Shown: positions 10,201 through 18,387 of the stretch, in pieces | Layout: each line of letters opens with the position of its first letter | Numbering within the stretch: position 1 is the first letter of the stretch | Notes under the pieces: generated by a model | Told to the model about the DNA's origin: nothing | The model's input: only the letters and a program-made list of their open reading frames with translations | The model's database searches: none | Assembly (NCBI GenBank): GCA_964200075.2 | Contig: CAXNAA020000539.1 | Span: forward strand, 1-20,366 | DNA length: 20,366 bases | Direction of reading: 5' to 3' | Source of the DNA: Sphacelaria rigidula | Lineage: Eukaryota > Phaeophyceae > Sphacelariales | Made by a program: the position numbers and the translations under genes

Positions 10201-12918
10201 GTCCTCTGTCCCATGTCCCATAAGTAAAGTCGATTATGAGGTGCAGATCATATCTCCCCAAGGGAAGTGCATACGATTATTCAGTTAGGTTCGCTGAAAA
10301 GATGAAGCTACGGGGACGCTCACAGGAGAAAAAGTCGGGATCATAGTCACCAAGAGTTCATAGGACGAAATTCACCATAACTGAGGAATTGGGGGTGGGA
10401 ATTTCGAATAAAATGGTTTGAAAGTTCATTTGGAACTTTCCGCTTTTCAAACAATTTCGACATTTGATCGCCCACTACATACCACAACCACGATGAACTC
10501 TCCCATGCACATCCTCCACGCCGTAAACGGGGCGCCGACATATCATTGGGCCACCGTTGCTCCACGGCGGTGAAGATAGCGCTGGCGATTCCGCCAGGCC
10601 ACCCAAGGGTGCCGAAGGGCATTCTAGATCCGTTCGCCGAGTGCTACGGTGTTTACCCCGAGGTCCTGACCTCTCAAGCAAACGTCGGAGTGGACGGCGA
10701 TCGTTTCTTACTCCAACAAAGACTACGGCGCTGCGGGGGATCAAGAAGCAGAACCGATAATTTCTTCCGACGTTTCTTCCCCCCGTAATAGGGGAGAAAT
10801 ACGGCCATTTTCGGGTTGACTGATGTTTTTATTCGGCCGCCGCTTGCTCACGTAGGGTAGTGCACGAAAAAAACTTGAAGTAAAAAGCGCTGAATGTTGC
10901 AAAAACATTGTCGCCTAAGGCATCGGACACGGGCAAGGGCTCGTAAAACATGGCCGAATTTACGTGAGGGGCGGAGAAAGTATATTCGAGAACAGATGCA
11001 CACACATGTATGTACTGTATACCTTTCCAAGCACATTCTTTTTCCTCCGTCACTGCCTGGACCTCGGCCATCTGGGTCTTGCACTGCTCGAGGCTTGTGC
11101 CAGCGATCGCCAGGCGCTTCTCTAAGTTCTCCCGTTCATCCTTCCGTGACTGTATTGCCTGAGTATCACGAAAGCAATAGCGACGAATGCCTCGCCGTTG
11201 AGTTCCTGTGTGCGCCACCGGAGGAACCGCAGCCAACCCGACGCAAAGACTGCAGACACGCAAAGCACGATAACCCCGATCGACAACTACAGAGCTTACC
11301 GCCAGTGTTGCGCTGTGTGCTTCGTCGGCGATGGTGATCTCCTCGTCCTGAGCTTTGCATTGGGCGTCAAGCTCGTCCAACGTGGCAGCGAGCGCTCGGA
11401 TTTCGGTCTCCGTCGAGCCATTGGCTGCAGATAAGGTCTTCACCTTTGCCTCGCGCTGTCGTCAAATGCGGATCAAGGCAAGGTCAAACACGCGTGTATT
11501 ATGTGTGCGCATTTCGAAACCCATGGTGATGGTCATCGTATTTGACATGCTGTGAGACTCCATGCCTACGATGTGCTAGACTCATCGGCCGAAGACGGGA
11601 TAGATGGAGAAATTGATGGCTAGATACTTCGTGTGTGCGTGAATGTGAGCGAACTGGGTAAGAACATCGTAAACCGCGCCGGAGATGCCGTTAGTTATTG
11701 GAATGTGCTAGGTTGGATCAAAAGCTTGCTACCCTGAAATATTCAATTCATCACAGTGTTGACGCGGCCCGCTCAAAATATTGTGGTTAGGTCTGCTTGA
11801 CCCTCTTTGGATTTTTTAGACGCCCAACTTGAATATAATGCCCTATACCACAATGTAGTATCCTCGTTGAAATAATGCCTGAAGGGCCAGATACAACACA
11901 GTGCCTGTGTAAGGTCGGGTAACTGCGTAGATACTGCAACTTTTGTACTGCAGGGTGCATATCGAGATTCCAATAGCAAACACATGCTTGAGGGGTCGGA
12001 TACGGTAGCATTTGTAGTAGGTTCCTGACTGCATGCGATTTCGCGTTGACTGCGCCAAGACACCTTTCGAGCAATGCACCCTAGAACGTGCAATCCTCCT
12101 TCCGCATGAGACATAGATGATGACGAGCAGCACTAGTTGTAGTTCGTACCGTGGGAGTGCTGCCCGAGTTGTACCTCACTGTGATACACACCTCGCGACC
12201 ATTGCGATGCTGCTGTGACAACACCTTCAACCGCTCGAACGCACCGCCGAGATCCTGAATACCTTGATCAGCAACGCGCTCTTGTTCTTGCACAGCTGTG
12301 CACCAGACCGGCCACAGAAGAGGTCGACCGATCGATTCTTGACCATTTGTAGGCGACCAAACACACCGTGCCAAAGCTCCTTAACTTGTCCACAAACAGG
12401 AGTATTTCATTTCTATGTTCAGCTTTTGTCGGCATGCCATAATTACGTGGCGCATGTGTGGTCTACAGCGACAAACATTTCGTCGCATAATATCGAAAGT
12501 GGCGACTGCCGCGACACCGTCAATGAGGTCGACGTTGAAACTGGGTTCAACTTAATGGCGAGGCAGCTACAATATAACAAATCACAGGGTGCCTGGGGCA
12601 ACGAACAGGGCACGGGAATCCATTCGATGTTTACTTTACGGCATGTACATCGTTGTCCCAGAGCAGATGCGAGATATCGGGAGTACAACGACAGTAATAT
12701 GATAAGAAGATAAGTTTCGTTTTGTGTACCGCACCTTCGACCATGGCGGAGATGCGACGACCGTGCGTTTCTGATGTTTGCTTCCCCACATGGTCCACCT
12801 TCAGTAATAGGTCACGCGCCTTACAACACAAGAACGGAAAGACGGCTTCACAAATATCTGGAAAACGTTGGAAACAGGAGTGAATAGGCAGCAATACTCC
12901 GAGGACGGCTATATCCAT
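7138..12918 (-). CDS. Multi-exon gene for a long coiled-coil protein (family not recognised)
   Basis: Twelve short exons on the minus strand join with matching phases into about 540-560 residues. Introns begin GT (GTGAGC, GTGCGT, GTAAGC, GTGAGT and similar) and end AG. The first about 60 residues are partly hydrophobic, with ICEAVFPFL, and contain Cys-Cys. Nearly everything after that is polar, rich in Ala, Glu, Lys, Gln and Arg, with few Pro or Gly, as in a coiled coil. A less helical patch (LDLPMFVATDE) falls in the 9985-10151 exon. The start may be the ATG at 12918, which is also preceded by a good acceptor (AACTTTAACAG), so an upstream exon such as 16047-16136 may belong. The 3' end is either the stop at 7138-7140 or further downstream. 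A structural, cytoskeletal or chromosome-associated role would fit, but I see no motif that decides it. Confidence 0.75.
7648..7754 (-). CDS. Coiled-coil gene exon
   Basis: Acceptor ATCACAG and donor CCA|GTGAGT bound 107 nt encoding TLKAEFQAAT, ARAAEERTQREEAAK and a further Ala-rich helix. It enters in phase 0 and leaves in phase 2. Reading through the donor would stop at once (CAG TGA), so a shorter protein ending here is an alternative. The perfect GTGAGT and the in-phase next exon favour splicing. Confidence 0.75.
7999..8168 (-). CDS. Coiled-coil gene exon
   Basis: Acceptor TACCCCAG and donor GTGAGC bound 170 nt. The translation SDEASTALEKHHLVEQELQ is followed by DETGKQDSVHDEHIARREHA and a Glu/Ala-rich helix ending WQRVD. 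It enters in phase 1 (the split codon gives Gly) and leaves in phase 0. Confidence 0.8.
8435..8537 (-). CDS. Coiled-coil gene exon
   Basis: 103 nt between acceptor TGTCAAG and donor CAAG|GTGACG encode DGARIVAAKNEAATRVSAAH and TTLAKAQNEVVSMQ. The acceptor is weak and the donor not ideal, but composition and phase (in 0, out 1) fit both neighbours. Confidence 0.7.
8869..9018 (-). CDS. Coiled-coil gene exon, 5' border uncertain
   Basis: Donor CAG|GTACAC is clear. The helix SAGTDAAARKAALEDDLEST then NKQAATTDMKDKIASLKQ is strongly coiled-coil-like. Two acceptors are possible. TCAG before 8989 does not fit the phase of the upstream exon. CTGTAG before 9018 fits phase 0 and adds IKINLLLTVR. I chose the in-phase one, but a small missed exon would also reconcile the phases. 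Confidence 0.65.
9296..9460 (-). CDS. Coiled-coil gene exon
   Basis: Acceptor TTTTGCCCCGCAG is strong. The translation begins VAEMKAQVKEKEQRCHILAD, then QLAASQKVIDAHSVNQPEFD and ARKAEHKALSVSIAG. Two overlapping donors are possible: GT|GTGAGG (phase 0, exon to 9296) or G|GTGTGA (phase 1, exon to 9298). Only the first matches the next exon as I drew it. Confidence 0.75.
9605..9721 (-). CDS. Coiled-coil gene exon
   Basis: 117 nt (39 codons, phase 0 at both ends) lie between acceptor TTGCCTAG and donor GTGCGT. The translation is VETQLATLEAEQATLAQAGP, then RLALELEEVKREYKQVHPE. Only this frame gives the helical pattern. The other minus frame here is Pro/Arg/Ser-rich and has no splice support. Confidence 0.8.
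9985..10151 (-). CDS. Coiled-coil gene exon
   Basis: Donor CGTCAG|GTGATC follows LQLRLAELSDDIRRQ. Upstream lies TTMMEADMESVAEETQT and a less helical LKLDLPMFVATDE. The acceptor GATCTGAG before 10151 fits the required phase 1, giving an Ala codon across the junction, but it is poor in pyrimidines. CATGGTCAG, about 30 nt downstream, is better as a site but out of phase with the preceding exon. Confidence 0.65.
10152..11022 (-). other. 0.9-kb intron with a GC-richer inner block
   Basis: This lies between two in-phase exons. The middle (about 10470-10800) is GC-richer than the surrounding intron, and frames on both strands stay open there (plus 10546-10788, minus 10347-10744), which suggests inserted DNA. 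I do not recognise it. At the exon-proximal end, a frame closing REQAAAE-stop (about 10835-10858) could be an alternative last exon, but it does not match the phase of the upstream exon. Confidence 0.4.
10420..10440. repeat. 8-bp inverted repeat GAAAGTTC / GAACTTTC
   Basis: Two perfect 8-base arms enclose ATTTG. GTTT at 10417-10420 and AAAC at 10449-10452 extend the symmetry after an interruption. It lies near the left edge of the GC-richer block in this intron and could mark an insertion end. Confidence 0.5.
11023..11158 (-). CDS. Coiled-coil gene exon
   Basis: 136 nt between acceptor GATACTCAG and donor AAAG|GTATAC encode AIQSRKDERENLEKRLAIAG, then TSLEQCKTQMAEVQAVTEEK and ECAWK. It enters in phase 0 and leaves in phase 1. 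Confidence 0.8.
11300..11455 (-). CDS. Coiled-coil gene exon
   Basis: 156 nt (52 codons, phase 0 at both ends) lie between acceptor GACGACAG and donor GCG|GTAAGC. The translation is REAKVKTLSAANGSTETEIR, then ALAATLDELDAQCKAQDEEI and TIADEAHSATLA. It contains regular hydrophobic spacing typical of a coiled coil. Confidence 0.8.
11456..12191 (-). other. Intron of about 0.74 kb
   Basis: The flanking exons are both phase 0 and join without a missing codon. Minus frames within it (11773-12133) overlap in three different frames and are not helical, so I see no further exon. Confidence 0.5.
12192..12295 (-). CDS. Coiled-coil gene exon
   Basis: 104 nt between acceptor GGTGCACAG and donor GAG|GTGTGT encode VQEQERVADQGIQDLGGAFE and RLKVLSQQHRNGRE. 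It enters in phase 1, the split codon giving Ala with the exon at 12735-12918, and leaves in phase 0. Confidence 0.75.
12735..12918 (-). CDS. Coiled-coil gene, first or early exon
   Basis: The frame opens at ATG (12918) and encodes MDIAVLGVLLPIHSCFQRFP, then DICEAVFPFLCCKARDLLLK and VDHVGKQTSETHGRRISAMV, ending at donor GAAG|GTGCGG in phase 1. The ATG follows directly on AACTTTAACAG, a good acceptor. So 12918 may be the true start, or the second residue block of a longer protein spliced in phase 0. An internal acceptor at 12858 (TTTTCCAG) offers a shorter exon but would need a phase-1 partner. The mildly hydrophobic N-terminus is not a clear signal peptide. Confidence 0.65.
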
Positions 12919-13971
12919 CTGTTAAAGTTGAGAGTGTCTTTCGCACTTGAGATCAAACACAGCAACTGAAAGGCGATAGCCAATGACGACAACCGCTGGC
13001 ACGGACAAGTGGACACTGAGGCGACAAAATCCACGGCCGCATGCCACGACCGAAGGAAATGACGCCAGTGATGGACGGAAATAAGGAGGGCCGATGAGAG
13101 GCGAACAAGGAAAGGGCCTGTCCTAGCGGACCTGCTTCACCCGCCACCGTGTTCGTGGTGCTGTGTCTCGTTGTTTACCGTGTGTTCGGTTTTATTTTAT
13201 TTTCTTGTGTTTCCTTTCATCTCGTGGCTTCTTACTGCTTGCTTTGTTTCCTCTTGGTTCTACATCACTGCTCACTATGTATGCGCGTGTTGCGCGCAGA
13301 CGGGAAGGGAGGGGGATGGAATTTTTTAACGCGACTTCACCAACAACCTGCCTTGAAAAGACTCTACCTCAACTCCAAAATTCAGGGCAGGACTCTTGCT
13401 CGCTGCTTGCAATTGCACCGATACCCTAAATACAGGGGGTCGATCGTTCTCCTTCATGAATGAGGCTGAAATGACAGCAGTGACTTCCGAAAGAAGCACG
13501 CTCACATCGACAGGAGGCCACTTCTAAAATGCAAGGATACCCCACCCAAGCAGCGGATTGTGACTGCGTCGAGGGGGAAGGAACGCCTTTTTCCACCCCT
13601 CCAATGAACGAAACGGTCACCGGCACGGTATCCTACACGATGCTGACTCCGTGTGTGAGCACCAGAAATTACAAACCCTACAGTTATGGGAGCGTGCGAC
13701 CCCCTGAAATGGGCAAAGAAAGTGCCATCGACCAATATCACGAACAGACACCAACAGACCGACTTCTGGGGCTTATTAAGGCTCGTGGGGCAAAATGTGC
13801 CCTACGTCATCCGAAGAGAACACCATGGACCCAAATTTCATATCGAGAAAAAGTGGACTGCAGTCTGAAATCAGAACCCTACCGTTATTTCCGTTGTTAT
13901 TCCTCATATATTTCATGCCACTGCGTCGCTTTTCATCCGCGCTTGCGATATCCTGCCATGCAAGGAGGCTA

Positions 13972-13992
13972 GTTGGGTTGAACCAACCCAAC
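13972..13992. repeat. 8-bp inverted repeat GTTGGGTT / AACCCAAC
   Basis: A perfect stem with a 5-base loop lies inside the left element copy. In the right copy the corresponding stretch (about 15072-15095) is GTTGTGGGTAGGGTTGGGGT and is not palindromic, so this structure may be secondary. Confidence 0.5.
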
Positions 13993-14063
13993 GCAGACCG
14001 AGAACACTCGGGCAAGGGCGGTACATACATTCTCCAATCAAAGTGAGGCCTTGGTAGACCCCG

Positions 14064-14086
14064 AATCGGCGCCTGTGGCGCCGATT
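14064..14086. repeat. 10-bp perfect hairpin AATCGGCGCC-TGT-GGCGCCGATT
   Basis: A stable GC-rich hairpin inside the left element copy. A diverged counterpart sits at 14966-14992 in the right copy at the homologous place, with the same flanking GAACGCGTTT and GGTCT. It therefore belongs to the element and was present before the copies diverged. Confidence 0.8.
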
Positions 14087-14699
14087 TTAACAGAAACGCG
14101 TTCTGCGCACCCGAGGAGCATACCGGACTGTCAGTCCTACTAGAATTCCGATTCTCGTTGTGCATATTCAAATCAAGTAATATCAACCATGAATACTTGT
14201 ATCCCAACGCCGGTAGCTGAAACCAGGAAGCTGAACCATTCGAGAGGGGGGATGCGGATCGAAAATGGACCAACATGTGCTCAACATGCGACAAAGCCAT
14301 TTGTACTGATGAGCTCTAACGAGGACGGCCCTTACACAAAGGAGTGGAGTACAAATAGCCACCGGGTATGTGATGTGGGCTGGGTGGGTGTTGGTCCACC
14401 ACCTCGTCATGTTTTGAGGAGCTTGATTTATCGGCTACCATCCTTCCACAGCTTTTGGTGGATAGATGACTCGCCTTGTGAAAGTGTATTTGTTGTTCCG
14501 TGGGCATGGCTTTTCATTTCATGAATATGATATTAATTAACCCTTTGACCGCGACGGTTGGTCACATGCTGAATCGGCATCATTTTTCACTTGAAAAAAG
14601 TGTGCATGGTCCAGATGGACTACCCTCTCGGTCCAGGGGTTCATCGGACTCCAAAGATATTGTGTTGCAAGAGGGGATGAAAACGAGCGGTCGTCCGTC

Positions 14700-15890
14700 A
14701 CCCACCATTGCCGATACAACAGATGCGTGTCTTAGGATGGGTGGGTCCACTGAAAGACACGAATGGGGCTTCGGTGCCATGTGGCTCCAGCGAAAGTGGG
14801 CTGGCGACTTTATGCTGCCTTTTGTGTCGTCTTGACGCAGTATACTTCACCATTCGGGAGGGTAAGTTGGTCCATCTTGATCTTAGTACGAAGACCGAAA
14901 TCCGGATCTTTCATGGGGGCTGTGCTCCTAGCATGCTCCTAGCGTGCCCAGAACGCGTTTTTGTCTAAATCGGGGCCTGGAGCGCCGATTTAAGGTCTGG
15001 CAACGCACCCTTCATCTTGGGAACACGTTGCATCCCCCTTGCGCGAGGGTTATCGGAATGCCTTCGTTGTGGGTAGGGTTGGGGTTAGTGCTATAATTTG
15101 TTCTCTTCGCTGCTGCGAGGTCGCGAAGATGATTCTTGCTTCTGGGGGTTCGGTCGAAGGTTCCAATTTTACACCTCTCGAATATTCCACACATCCGATG
15201 TATCAACCATCTGCACTATCAAGAGTCATTCATGGGTGTCATCTACTCCGAGGCCGTTGCACAGGGGTGAGGTTTTCGCGTTTTGTGGAAACCGGCGGGG
15301 GTTGGAGGCGCTTGGTTGCGATCATAGCCCAATCTGGTGGGCTGATTACTTATCGCTAAGGCCATCGATTGGGATGCGACTTCTTGCATCATCTGCGCCA
15401 AGACGACAGCTACAACTTGACCGGATGATGTTTTTTTAATTTAATCAGGATGCGAGTTTTATAACGAATTCAGTGAAAAAAAACATCGGTTGTTCAAGAT
15501 TTTCTCGATCACTGCAACTTCTTTGGTTTTTTAGTATCCGGTCAGATTGTAGCTTGGACGAATACACGCCGGTGAGTAGCCGAGCCACGCCGTGGTTCGT
15601 ACTCCGGAACGAGAAAACTTCGACGCCGTGAAATGGAAACCCCACTCAAATCACAAGTACTTCGAGGGATTTTACGGCGTGCATAATCAGGGGATGAACG
15701 ACATCTCTGGTCTGTTCGTGCTTTCGGTCGGTGACACTTCTGTGGCTCATTTTGGGGGGTCAGGCGCGCCCACAACAGTTAGGTATGGATAGTATCTGCT
15801 GGGCGGCACGCATACAGTTGATAGTGCTGGTATCGGAAGTACCGCGAACAGAAGGTCTCAAAGGTTGGAAGGAAATCATTCACTGGTTGC
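14700..15890 (+). mobile_element. Right, longer copy of the same unknown element
   Basis: This is the inverted partner of 13515-14340. Plus frames at 14708-14968, 15039-15359, 15098-15439 and 15592-15792 tile the region in different frames, as expected for a decayed coding sequence. Matching peptides include LDL...NENR versus LDL...TEIR, and AHFGGSGAPTTV (plus) versus AHFRGSHAPITV (minus). About 400 bp near 15180-15600 have no counterpart on the left, so one copy has lost or gained sequence. Outer limits are approximate, and I see no terminal repeat or target duplication. No transposase motif is recognisable. Confidence 0.6.
14966..14992. repeat. Imperfect hairpin TAAATCGG...CCGATTTA, partner of 14064-14086
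   Basis: Eight-base arms with a further partly paired GC stem and a loop around CTGGA. It is homologous in position and flanks to the hairpin in the left copy. Confidence 0.7.
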
Positions 15891-16046
15891 AGAAAGCTAA
15901 TCGAACACTTTCGCAACAAGATATTTGGCTTGTTTCAAAATGCATTCCACTCCAAGAATACAGTAAAACAACGTGCAGAAGCATAGTGCAGCGACCCCAA
16001 GCTTGACTAAATTGTACAGCATCTGCGAATAGTGGGTTATACTCAC

Positions 16047-16136
16047 CCCTTGAATTCTCTTCCTCAATTCTCCGGTGGCAGCTGCCTTGGTAGCGCGGTT
16101 TCGGTTGGTAACGGCCACGCCGTCTTCAAGTTGTTT
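16047..16136 (-). CDS. Candidate upstream exon of the coiled-coil gene
   Basis: 90 nt between acceptor TCCACTCTCAG and donor GGG|GTGAGT encode KQLEDGVAVTNRNRATKAAA and TGELRKRIQG, a charged helix like those of the gene to its left. Only this minus frame is open across the exon. It is phase 0 at both ends, which fits joining to 12918 (MDIAVL...) over the 3.1-kb interval. It could instead belong to a separate gene. I found no further exon upstream. Confidence 0.55.
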
Positions 16137-16332
16137 CTGAGAGTGGAGATGTACATAGAAATGGAAGGTGGGACTTGATCAGTCTCAAAGTATTGTATTA
16201 TACTGTGTGTAGTCAGAACGAAGCCAGCTTGTACCTGTACGTGTGCTGCAATATACGAAGTACGTCGTAGTCCGCGTACGGTTACGCAAGGAAGCATAAT
16301 GTACGACGGGTGCGGTCGTGCACCGCAATACA

Positions 16333-16360
16333 CAGTACAGTATAGTACAGTACAGTACAG
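16333..16360. repeat. Microsatellite (AGTAC)n, five units
   Basis: Five AGTAC units, one with a C-to-T change, followed by AG. It is a short pentanucleotide repeat, likely variable in length. Confidence 0.85.
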
Positions 16361-16668
16361 ATAAGACAGTTGATCTGCGGAATGTGGGTTCCACTTCGCG
16401 CTAGAAGCACCCCCGAGGTTGGAAAGTTTTCGACCATTTGGTTCCGGAAATTGAAATCTATCAACCGAAATGCCAGCATCTTCCTAGCCATTCGAAAACA
16501 AGTTGCAAGAACAAGTCCTGATCACTGCGGTCGTGGGCTATGCATAGAATCTATAGGTTGCGCTGTCCATGAGTAAGGATGCACGTCGCTGCTAGTGCCC
16601 CTATTGGCAGAAGGAGCGCATGTTAGGAACCTGTTCCCGGGTTCAAACGACCCTCTACGCGGAGTGAT

Positions 16669-16783
16669 GTCGACGGAGTTGGTATGGACAGAGATTTCGA
16701 CTTGTGAAGTTGAACGGTTCTACAGTATCACGATCTCATGCTGCGACCATTAGATGTTATAAGAGAAATACAACTCCGTCGAC
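16669..16783. repeat. 13-bp inverted repeats GTCGACGGAGTTG, 115 bp end to end
   Basis: The 13 bases at 16669-16681 recur as a perfect reverse complement at 16771-16783, enclosing 89 bp with no clear frame. It could be a tiny MITE, a folded RNA or a remnant of insertion. No target duplication is evident. Confidence 0.7.
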
Positions 16784-17219
16784 GTAGGTCGGCGCAGCAA
16801 GAGAGCCGCATGACAGAAAATACGTTTGATCGAAAGCATTGATGTTCAATCCTCCACCCACCCACCCTCCGCGATATACGCTCACGATAGATGTGGAGGA
16901 TCTACAAGGCTCACTCCTGGGACGCAACGTCTGAGTGCCTGCTCAGAGGCCGGCCGGGGCAGTCCAATCGTAAGATGAGAGTGTACTGTCATCCCATCTA
17001 TTCTGGACACCAGTCTACACCTTGCGGTATATGTGGACGTATCGGCGGGAGTCACACAGTAGGGAGGTCAACATAGATATATTTTTGCTTCAGCAATCCA
17101 CCTTCCTTCTGCGGGGCTTGCCTTAATTTCTATCGCGAGAAGGGCTCAGCGGCCCTTTTCCTCGTTGACCAGGGAGTCGATTTTTGTGTACCCACGATAT
17201 AGTCACTCTCCACTGTTGG

Positions 17220-17250
17220 ACACGACGTGAGAAAAAATCCTACGTCGTGT
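17220..17250 (-). terminator. Hairpin plus T6 run downstream of the tRNA-like sequence
   Basis: ACACGACGT (17220-17228) and ACGTCGTGT (17242-17250) form a perfect 9-bp stem. The loop contains A6 on the plus strand (17232-17237), hence T6 on the minus strand, 12 nt beyond the tRNA-like 3' end. A T-run is the usual signal for RNA polymerase III, which supports a Pol III unit but does not prove one. Confidence 0.35.
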
Positions 17251-17326
17251 GACTTTACTGAGATTCGAACCCACATCCCAATCGTCAGAAAGTTTCGAGG
17301 ATACCAACTAAGATGACACCAAAATC
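17250..17326 (-). tRNA. Degenerate tRNA-like sequence (pseudo-tRNA or SINE head)
   Basis: On the minus strand, GATTTTG at the 5' end pairs fully (two G-T wobbles) with TAAAGTC at the 3' end, like an acceptor stem. GGGTTCGAATCTC gives a T-arm and B-box with four of five stem pairs, and TTAGTTGGTA resembles the D-loop and A-box. The D stem and anticodon stem do not pair properly, and the interior is about four bases too long, so I cannot read an anticodon. A T6 run follows. It is probably a tRNA pseudogene or tRNA-derived short interspersed element. Confidence 0.35.
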
Positions 17327-18387
17327 GATCGCAAGGTACGCGGGCAACATAAACGATAAATGCTTAAGATCGCACGCATTTGAGTGCTTTGCTCATGTTT
17401 CCGGTGATGGTCGCGAGTGAGGACATCTAGGTTTGTGCAAAACAGACTGTCACATAAACCCCCGATTCCGACGCTTGCAATTGAAATAGACCAATTTTGC
17501 TGAGACCTTGTACCCATCTATCATTGTTCGATCTCCTCCGGTCAGATAGTGAAGCGCCTGTATCACTCGGGCCGACATCCCGTCCGACACATTCCACATC
17601 CGTGGCTAGGAATATTACTCGACCGACAGATTCCGAAGGTATGATATCGGTGGAGAACCTGAGGGGAATCACGGGCGGTCCCGTCGGCGACGTAGGCTCA
17701 GCGCGAAAGGGGCTCAGTCCCCAGTCCTACGGGAAACACACGGCAACGGGACCGTTTTGTGACTCGGGGGCGCCAGGCGCGACCGCTGATGGGGCAGTTG
17801 TAGAGACAAAGGAGCGGCGGAGGGACGTAACGGCTGGCGCGGCGCAGAGCGTCAAAAGCTGACAAATCGATCGGGCGAGGAATGCGCGTCCTGTGAAGTC
17901 TCGAGTACGCCCGCGTCGGAACAAAACACACAGCGGTTATCATCGAATCGCCCGACAATAATTCTCAACCACGTCGGCACCACCCTGCAAACAAGGCGGG
18001 GGAGCTGCCGCGGGAGATTCGTAGAGGTAGGGCTTCAACTCCATGTTCCAAGGCGAAGAAAAGACGTGCCAAAGCACCGGGCGCCACGGCGACATCCCAT
18101 AGCACCGGACACCACCACTGAAGTACAACCTACGGGCGCCACCGCAGCATCACCTCTGCGAGTTGAGAATAAGGCAGCACCTCCAAATGTAAATGCGGCC
18201 CCCTCCGTTACCATGATACCACTGGGCCCTGCGATGACAGAACGTGCCAACACGAAGCAGCAGTCATCGCCACCACCACGTCTTCTGTCTTCGAACCCCG
18301 TTGTTGTTGAATGACGCAAGTGTCGTGGCGACGGTTGCGCCTCCGCGGCGATACACGGTATCGCGGGCATGAGGAGATCGATGTTCT
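17327..18387. other. GC-rich stretch without a supported gene
   Basis: From about 17650 the GC content rises above the window average. Plus frames (17497-17862, 18066-18314) and minus frames (17698-17958, 18035-18370) overlap antiparallel, which is common in GC-rich DNA where stop codons are rare. The plus peptides are Pro/Ala/Thr-rich and low in complexity. I cannot choose a coding strand. Confidence 0.35.

Larger units (their letters stand above)
13515..14340 (-). mobile_element. Left copy of an unknown decayed element
   Basis: Read on the minus strand, this aligns with the plus strand of the right copy. Bases 13675-13747 match 15712-15784 at roughly 53 of 73, and 14077-14105 matches 14949-14977 at 25 of 29. 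Intermediate stretches also align (CCCTTGCxCGAG, GGTCTxxxAAxGC). The translations correspond only with frame changes: a minus frame at 13776-14300 covers part, and another at 13502-13741 continues it. This indicates a broken coding sequence. I do not recognise the protein. The left copy lacks about 400 bp that the right one has. Confidence 0.6.
12919..16046 (-). other. 3.1-kb interval, possible intron hosting an inverted pair of decayed elements
   Basis: It is bounded by a good acceptor at 12919 and a GTGAGT donor at 16046, both phase 0, consistent with one long intron. The left part (12953-13450) has T-rich plus-strand sequence and no recognised exon. The rest is largely the two inverted element copies described separately. 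Confidence 0.45.
16137..17249. other. No recognised gene; candidate promoter or upstream intron side
   Basis: If the minus gene extends to 16136, more 5' exons or its promoter should lie here. I see no coiled-coil-like minus frame with proper splice sites. The stretch has a microsatellite, a C-rich CCACCCACCCACC tract (about 16855-16867) and an inverted repeat at 16669-16783. A sequence near 16610-16660 has TGGCAGAAGGAG and GGGTTCAAAC, like tRNA promoter boxes, but does not fold as a tRNA. Confidence 0.4.

Noticed and set aside
7138-12918. Assignment to a named coiled-coil family such as a kinetochore, SMC or intraflagellar transport protein
   Set aside because: Coiled coils resemble one another in composition. 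I see no calponin-homology, ATP-binding or other diagnostic domain, so a name would be a guess.
16600-16665. Second tRNA-like gene with A- and B-box matches
   Set aside because: TGGCAGAAGGAG and GGGTTCAAAC match promoter boxes loosely, but I could not form the acceptor, D or anticodon stems.
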